DNA of 64,000 bases from Kineosporiaceae bacterium (GTDB lineage Bacteria > Actinomycetota > Actinomycetes > Actinomycetales > Kineosporiaceae): contig JADJPO010000005.1 in assembly GCA_016713225.1 (NCBI GenBank), forward strand, positions 1-64,000, written 5' to 3'. This document shows positions 60,031 through 64,000 of the stretch, piece by piece. The notes under the pieces are model-generated. The model saw nothing but the letters and a program-made list of their open reading frames with translations, searched no databases and was not told the origin of the DNA. The position numbers were made by a program, and so were the translations under genes. The stretch's first letter is position 1. Every line of letters starts with the position of its first letter.

Positions 60031-62189
60031 TCAGCGGCGCAGGTCGGTGGTCAGGCCGGCGCGTTCACGATCGAGGCGCAACTCGGCGCGCAGTCGGGCC
60101 GCGAGGGGTCGAAGAGGCGTTGGACGAGTTCGTCGACCGGGGGCATGGCCGGCCCGGTGGGGGACGGATCGGTGGAGGTCGGTGAGGGCGAGGGCGCAAC
60201 GACACCGGAGCCGGGGGCGTGGAGGTCGGCCGTTGTGACGGGTGACGGGAGATCAGATGGCAGGTCGTCGACTGACCCGCTCGGTTCGGTCGCCGCAACG
60301 GTTTGGACGGCGGGGTGGTCGACCGAGCTGTCGTCGGCATGGGCGAGGCGTGGCGCGACGGGTTGGGGCGGCAGTGAGAGTCGTTGCAGTGGAGCTGACG
60401 CGGGAACAGTCCGCGGCGCGGTGGTGGGCAGGTCGAACACGACCGAGCCGTCGGAGGAGCGGTGGGCGATGCCGGCCGAGATCGCGACATCCCCCGGGCT
60501 CCAGGCGAGCGGATGCCCGGGTGATGCGGCGGCGCCCGGTGCGGGCGGTGAGGGGTGCGCGGGCGGTGCACCGGGTGGGGTGTGGCGTTGGACGGCGGCT
60601 GGCGCGGGGTGGGCGGGGCCGGTGAAACCCGTTGCGGCAGCTGCTGGGTGAGAGATCGTCCCGGTGGCAGTGCGCTGTACAGAGGGGAGGGCGGCAGCGC
60701 CTGCCGGGGGAGTCATCGTGATGGAGCTGTGTGAGATGCTCACCGGCGGAACCGATCCCGGGGCGCGTACCGGCTCGAACGTCCGGACTGCTGTGGGTTG
60801 GGCGCCGTCGTCGATCGTGGCTGTGCGCTGGGGCATCGAGGCGTCCAGGGCGGCGACGGCGAGTGAGGGCGTCAGCGGTCGGTCACCCAGCAGGGGGGCT
60901 GCGGCGGTCGGGGCAGCGGGCTCGGCGTCGTCCGGCAGCGGGGTGTGCGGGACGGGGTCGTGCAGGAACGACTCGTGCGGCAGTTCGCCGATGTCGGCGG
61001 GCGGGGCGTCAGGCGTTGGGACGGCGTGCGCTGGAACGGCGGGCGGCAGGTCGCGAAGGGGTTCTGGCAACCGCTGGACCGACGGCGCCGTGGGTAAGGG
61101 GGGCGTCGGGTCGGTGGGCCGAGTCGTTCCATCCACTGGTGCCAGGGGCTCGGGTGGACCGGCGTTGTCGAGGAGGTCGTCGTCCGGCTGGGGTCGATCC
61201 CCGAGCAGGGGCGCCTCGTCGCGGGCTGGTGGCGTGATGAGCGCGTCCGGTGGGACGGGCTCCGGATCAGCGGTCGACGGCCTCGCGGCCAGAGACGTTG
61301 CGTGCGGGGGCGTGCTCGGCGGGGGCGTTGCGGCCGATGTCTGGGTGCGTTGCACCTGCGGTGGTGTGGCGCTCGCCGGGCCCGGCGGGTCGGGGAGTGC
61401 TGCCCGGCGGGGAGCGCCCCGGGGCAGCGGAGCACCCAGGCCGAGCCGAGGGCTGCCGTCCGGTCGCAGTCGGCTCACCACGGGCGGTGTCGGTGTCACA
61501 GGGGCGGTTTGCACCTCGGTGTCGGGTGGTGCCGCGGCCTCGTGTGGCGGTTCGGCGAGCAGCGGAGCGCTCGGTGTCGGCGAGGGGCTCCGAGCCTCGA
61601 AGGCAGTCGCCTCGGCCGGTGGCGTGGAGGTCGCGCCGGCGTCGGGGGACGGCGAGGGCGGCGAGGTCTCGATGGCGCGCCGCTGCAGCTGGGGCAGAGC
61701 CGGGGCGTGCGCGGTGACGAGTGGCCCGGCCGCGGGGGGCAGCGGCTGGACGACGGGTGGCTGCTCCGGGTGGTTGCCCTCAGGGGGTGAGTCCGTGACC
61801 GGCAAGGACCCAGGGCCGATGCTCCGGTCGGGCCAGGTCACGGTGCGGTGGTCCGGCGTCGACGAGGTGCGTTGGACGGAGGTGTTCGCTGCGGCGGGGT
61901 TGGCCTGGGCCGGTTGGGCGAGGTCGTGCACCAGCCCGACCGGCGCGTGCGGATCGATGGCGTGGGCCAGCGGAGCGAGGACCCCGGGGTTGCGGTGTGA
62001 CAGCAGCAGGCGCGGGAACGCCTGAGGCTGAAGGGTTGTCGGCATCGGCCCGAGGCTGCGCTGGATCGGTGGTGCTGACCGCCAGGCGGCAGGCGGGGGG
62101 AGTTGCGGCGGGGCGGGCAGCGAGGCCGGCGCAGCGTCGTCCGGGCGGCCGAGAGCCCACTGCCGCAACCGGGTCCACGCCGTTGCCAC
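60031..62189 (-). pseudogene. Large Pro/Ala-rich eCIS protein with xQR motifs; C-terminal one-base frameshift
   Basis: About 720 residues, largely disordered and rich in Pro, Ala, Thr and Ser. About nine short motifs of the form (V/I/L)QR recur along it (PPIQRSLG, TSVQRTSS, QLQRRAIE, PQVQRTQT, PSVQRLPE, PSVQRTAT, AAVQRHTP, ELVQRLFD). After ELVQRLFDP the frame slips into CAPSCASIV; restoring one C in the run 60105-60108 gives LAARLRAELRLDRERAG-type helix ending TTDLRR at the TGA at 60031, the expected C-terminus. The GTG at 62189 follows GGAGGTGA. Role unknown: scaffold, tape-measure-like or cargo adaptor. Confidence 0.65.
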
Positions 62190-62207
62190 TGCTCTCACCT
62201 CCACCCG

Positions 62208-62363
62208 TCACCCGGCGGAGATCCGGGTGTTGATCCGTGCGATCTGCTCGACGTACAGCCGGCGCTGCGCGTGGTCGAGGTCGAGCAGGTCGTCCAGCGA
62301 CCAGTGGAAGTGGGAGGCGATGTAGGCCACCTCTTCGTGCAGCCGGTCCGGGCCGCAGGTCAC
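62208..62363 (-). CDS. DUF6760 small eCIS protein
   Basis: 51 residues from a GTG overlapping the upstream stop (GTGA). The sequence LHEEVAYIASHFHWSLDDLL, DLDHAQRRLYVEQI is the DUF6760 pattern of small helical proteins found between tube and baseplate genes in eCIS loci. It has the length and charge of a tail-assembly chaperone fragment. Confidence 0.8.
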   Translation of the reverse strand: MTCGPDRLHEEVAYIASHFHWSLDDLLDLDHAQRRLYVEQIARINTRISAG

Positions 62364-62836
62364 GATTCCCCCAGGCGGCCCCCGGCGATGTCGACGCTGA
62401 ACTGGTGGTCGCAGGCCGGGCAGGCCACGGTGGCGTGGGTGTGGCCTTCGGTGTTGACCCGTCGGTACAGGTCCTGCAGAAAGGCCAGATCGGTGGCGAA
62501 CAGGTTCTCGATGATGCCCACGTGTACGTCGTCGATCGTGCCGAGCCGGGTGATCACTCGCGCGAGCAGCACCACCGTGAGGTAGGCCGGGTTCGCGCGC
62601 ACTCGGTCGTCCCGCAGCGGAACCAGTTCGTCGCGAGCAGTGGCCAACCGGATCACCCCGTGCCGGTGGACGGTGCCGGAGCCGTCCACGTAGCCGCGGG
62701 GTAGCTCGAACGCGAACTCGGTGTAGAGAGGCTCGAGGCGCCGCGGGGCGACCGCCTCCGGAGCCCCGAGATCGCCGTCCGGTGAGGTGCCGGGGGCCTG
62801 GCGCTCGCGCAGGTCGCCGCCGTGGGCGCGACGCAT
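62360..62836 (-). CDS. eCIS tail-assembly protein
   Basis: 158 residues. The core (FAFELPRGYVDGSGTVHRHGVIRLATA, YLTVVLLARVITRLG, IENLFATDLAFLQDLYRRVN) is the tail-assembly-chaperone-like protein that follows the tube gene in actinobacterial eCIS. A single CPAC pair near the C-terminus (VACPACDHQF) may bind metal. The start overlaps the tube stop by one base (TGATG). Confidence 0.75.
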   Translation of the reverse strand: MRRAHGGDLRERQAPGTSPDGDLGAPEAVAPRRLEPLYTEFAFELPRGYVDGSGTVHRHGVIRLATARDELVPLRDDRVRANPAYLTVVLLARVITRLGTIDDVHVGIIENLFATDLAFLQDLYRRVNTEGHTHATVACPACDHQFSVDIAGGRLGES

Positions 62837-63279
62837 CACTCCACCTCGAGCCGTTCGTAGGTGATGACGAGCTTCTCGGTGAGCACGTTGGTGTCCCCGG
62901 CCTTGAGGGCGCCGATCTCGAGGCTCTTGGGCCAGGCGTTGGTCAGCTTGTAGTGCTTGAGGGCGTTGCCCTCGTAGTCGTAGACGATGATCGCGCCGCC
63001 CTTGCGGGCATCGCTCATCTTGCCGAACTGCGAGTCCTTCATCCACTTCTCGAAACTCTTGTCCGCGGTGAGACCGCGGGTCAAGGTGACCTCGCCGGCC
63101 TTCCAACGCCCCGGCAGTTTCTTGATCATGTACTTGCCGTCGGGGCCGTTCTGTTTCAACTCCACGACGTCCTGCTCCATCTTCAGTCCGCTCACCTCGG
63201 TGATGGACTTGATGACGATGCCGTCGATCTCGAGGCCGAACGAGTGGCCGACGGAGCTGTCGAGGTCGGGCAGTGCCAT
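62836..63279 (-). CDS. eCIS tube protein 1 (gp19-like)
   Basis: 147 residues, the main inner-tube subunit: HSFGLEIDGIVIKSITEVSGLKMEQDVVELKQ, VTLTRGLTADKSFEKWM and LTEKLVITYERLEV. It lies directly after the sheath gene, the canonical order. Diverged strongly from the second tube gene at 59543. Confidence 0.9.
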   Translation of the reverse strand: MALPDLDSSVGHSFGLEIDGIVIKSITEVSGLKMEQDVVELKQNGPDGKYMIKKLPGRWKAGEVTLTRGLTADKSFEKWMKDSQFGKMSDARKGGAIIVYDYEGNALKHYKLTNAWPKSLEIGALKAGDTNVLTEKLVITYERLEVE

Positions 63280-63329
63280 GGTGATCTACCTCCGGTGGGG
63301 CGGGTGCTGGGCGATCGGTTCAGGGCGGG

Positions 63330-64000
63330 TCACTCGGTGGCCAGAGCGGTGCCGCCGGAGAACTGGGAGAGACGGAAGACGACGAACTCGGCCGGTTTCA
63401 CCGGGGCTACGCCGATCTCGCAGACCACCTGCCCGGCGTCGATACCCTCGGCGGGGTTGGTCTCGCGATCGCACTTGACCCAGAACGCCTCGTCGGGTGT
63501 CAGGCCGAACAACGCCCCCTTGCGCCATTCGTTGACCAGGAAGGCACTGATGGTGCGCCGGATCCGCGCCCAGAGCGCGTCGTCGTTGGGCTCGAACACC
63601 ACCCACTGGGTGCCGAGCAGGATCGATTCCTCGAGGTAGTTGAACAGTCGGCGCACGTTGAGGTAGCGCCAGGCCGGGTGGGACGAGAGCGTCCGGGCGC
63701 CGTAAATCCTGATGCCGCCGCCAGGGAAAGCCCGAATGCAGTTGATGCCCTCCGGGTTGAGCGACCCGTGCTCGGTCTTGGTGATCTGGGTCTGCAACGA
63801 GACTGCGCCTCGCAGTACCTCGTTGGCCGGTGCCTTGTGCACTCCCCGGGGGGCGTCGGTGCGCCCCCACAGGCCGGCAACGTGACCGGAGGGCGGCGCG
63901 AAGATCGTCTCGGCGGTTGCCGGGTCGTACACCTTGATCCAGGGCCAGTAGAGGGTGGCGTACTTGGAGTCGTATCCGGCCTTGTGTCGCCGCCACTCCC
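63330..64000 (-). CDS. eCIS contractile sheath protein, 5' part beyond the window
   Basis: The C-terminal 222 residues of the sheath: ATLYWPWIKVYDPATAE, SGHVAGLWGRTDAPRGVHKAPANE, GINCIRAFPGGGIRIYGARTLS, RRLFNYLEESILLGTQWVVFEPND and VVCEIGVAPVKPAEFVVFRL, all typical of contractile tail sheaths. The frame is open to the window edge, so the start lies at a position above 64000. Confidence 0.93.
   Translation of the reverse strand, partial: EWRRHKAGYDSKYATLYWPWIKVYDPATAETIFAPPSGHVAGLWGRTDAPRGVHKAPANEVLRGAVSLQTQITKTEHGSLNPEGINCIRAFPGGGIRIYGARTLSSHPAWRYLNVRRLFNYLEESILLGTQWVVFEPNDDALWARIRRTISAFLVNEWRKGALFGLTPDEAFWVKCDRETNPAEGIDAGQVVCEIGVAPVKPAEFVVFRLSQFSGGTALATE

Noticed and set aside
60664..62025. 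Long plus-strand Gly/Arg/Ala-rich frame opposite the Pro-rich protein
   Set aside because: Pure antisense of the Pro/Ala codons; no ribosome site and low complexity only.
53745..64000. Prophage
   Set aside because: Only contractile tail and baseplate genes occur, with DUF6760 and two tube genes typical of eCIS; no capsid, portal, terminase or lysis genes.

Overview
The window is high-GC actinobacterial DNA. The signs are the nadD-rsfS-histidine phosphatase-tRNA-Ala gene order, a SARP-type regulator, GTG starts with GTGA/ATGA overlaps, and an actinobacterial-type contractile injection system (eCIS). I cannot name the genus.

Positions 1-3177 are chromosomal: a tiny membrane ORF, nadD, rsfS, a histidine phosphatase, a RHH/PIN toxin-antitoxin pair and tRNA-Ala(GGC). 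The three housekeeping genes each need several single-base indels to read through. Similar one-base indels, mostly in short G/C runs, break genes elsewhere (recombinase, cyclase B, modA, an eCIS protein). Many 'pseudogenes' here may therefore be consensus errors.

Positions 3161-31651 form an integrated element of about 28.5 kb in the 3' end of tRNA-Ala, bounded by a 16-bp direct repeat (TCCCCTCAGCTCCACC). Its left half is a long minus-strand run of closely spaced or overlapping genes: zinc-ribbon and membrane proteins, MT-A70 and C5 DNA methyltransferases, a membrane protein, a conjugative coupling ATPase, a replication-relaxation protein, an interrupted third methyltransferase, a RHH protein, an XRE repressor, an ImmA-type peptidase and a large serine recombinase. 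Its right half is defence-like cargo: a Clp-N-like protein with a Ser/Thr kinase, a secreted CHAP/FG-GAP protein, an Abi_C protein split in two, a Pycsar-like locus with one PycTM-type effector between two cyclases, a DUF1643 cluster, and a plus-strand DUF6119-methyltransferase-HerA-NurA cluster. A small HTH gene closes the right end.

Positions 31652-50500 are chromosomal metabolism and regulation: an aldo/keto reductase, a DUF4062 protein, a membrane protein and Crp/Fnr regulator behind a perfect palindrome, a sugar ABC importer with a GH39 glycosidase, a PspC protein, a ModE-like regulator with modABC, a TasA-like secreted protein, and trpB-trpA-GntR behind a pair of AT-rich operator-like sites.

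Positions 50924-64000 hold a STAND-NTPase/SARP regulator converging on a minus-strand eCIS: sheath (cut by the window edge), tube, assembly protein, DUF6760, a long Pro/Ala-rich protein with repeated xQR motifs, second tube, LysM protein, VgrG-like spike, PAAR tip, gp25, baseplate J and tail protein I. No capsid, portal or terminase gene is present, so it is an injection system and not a prophage.
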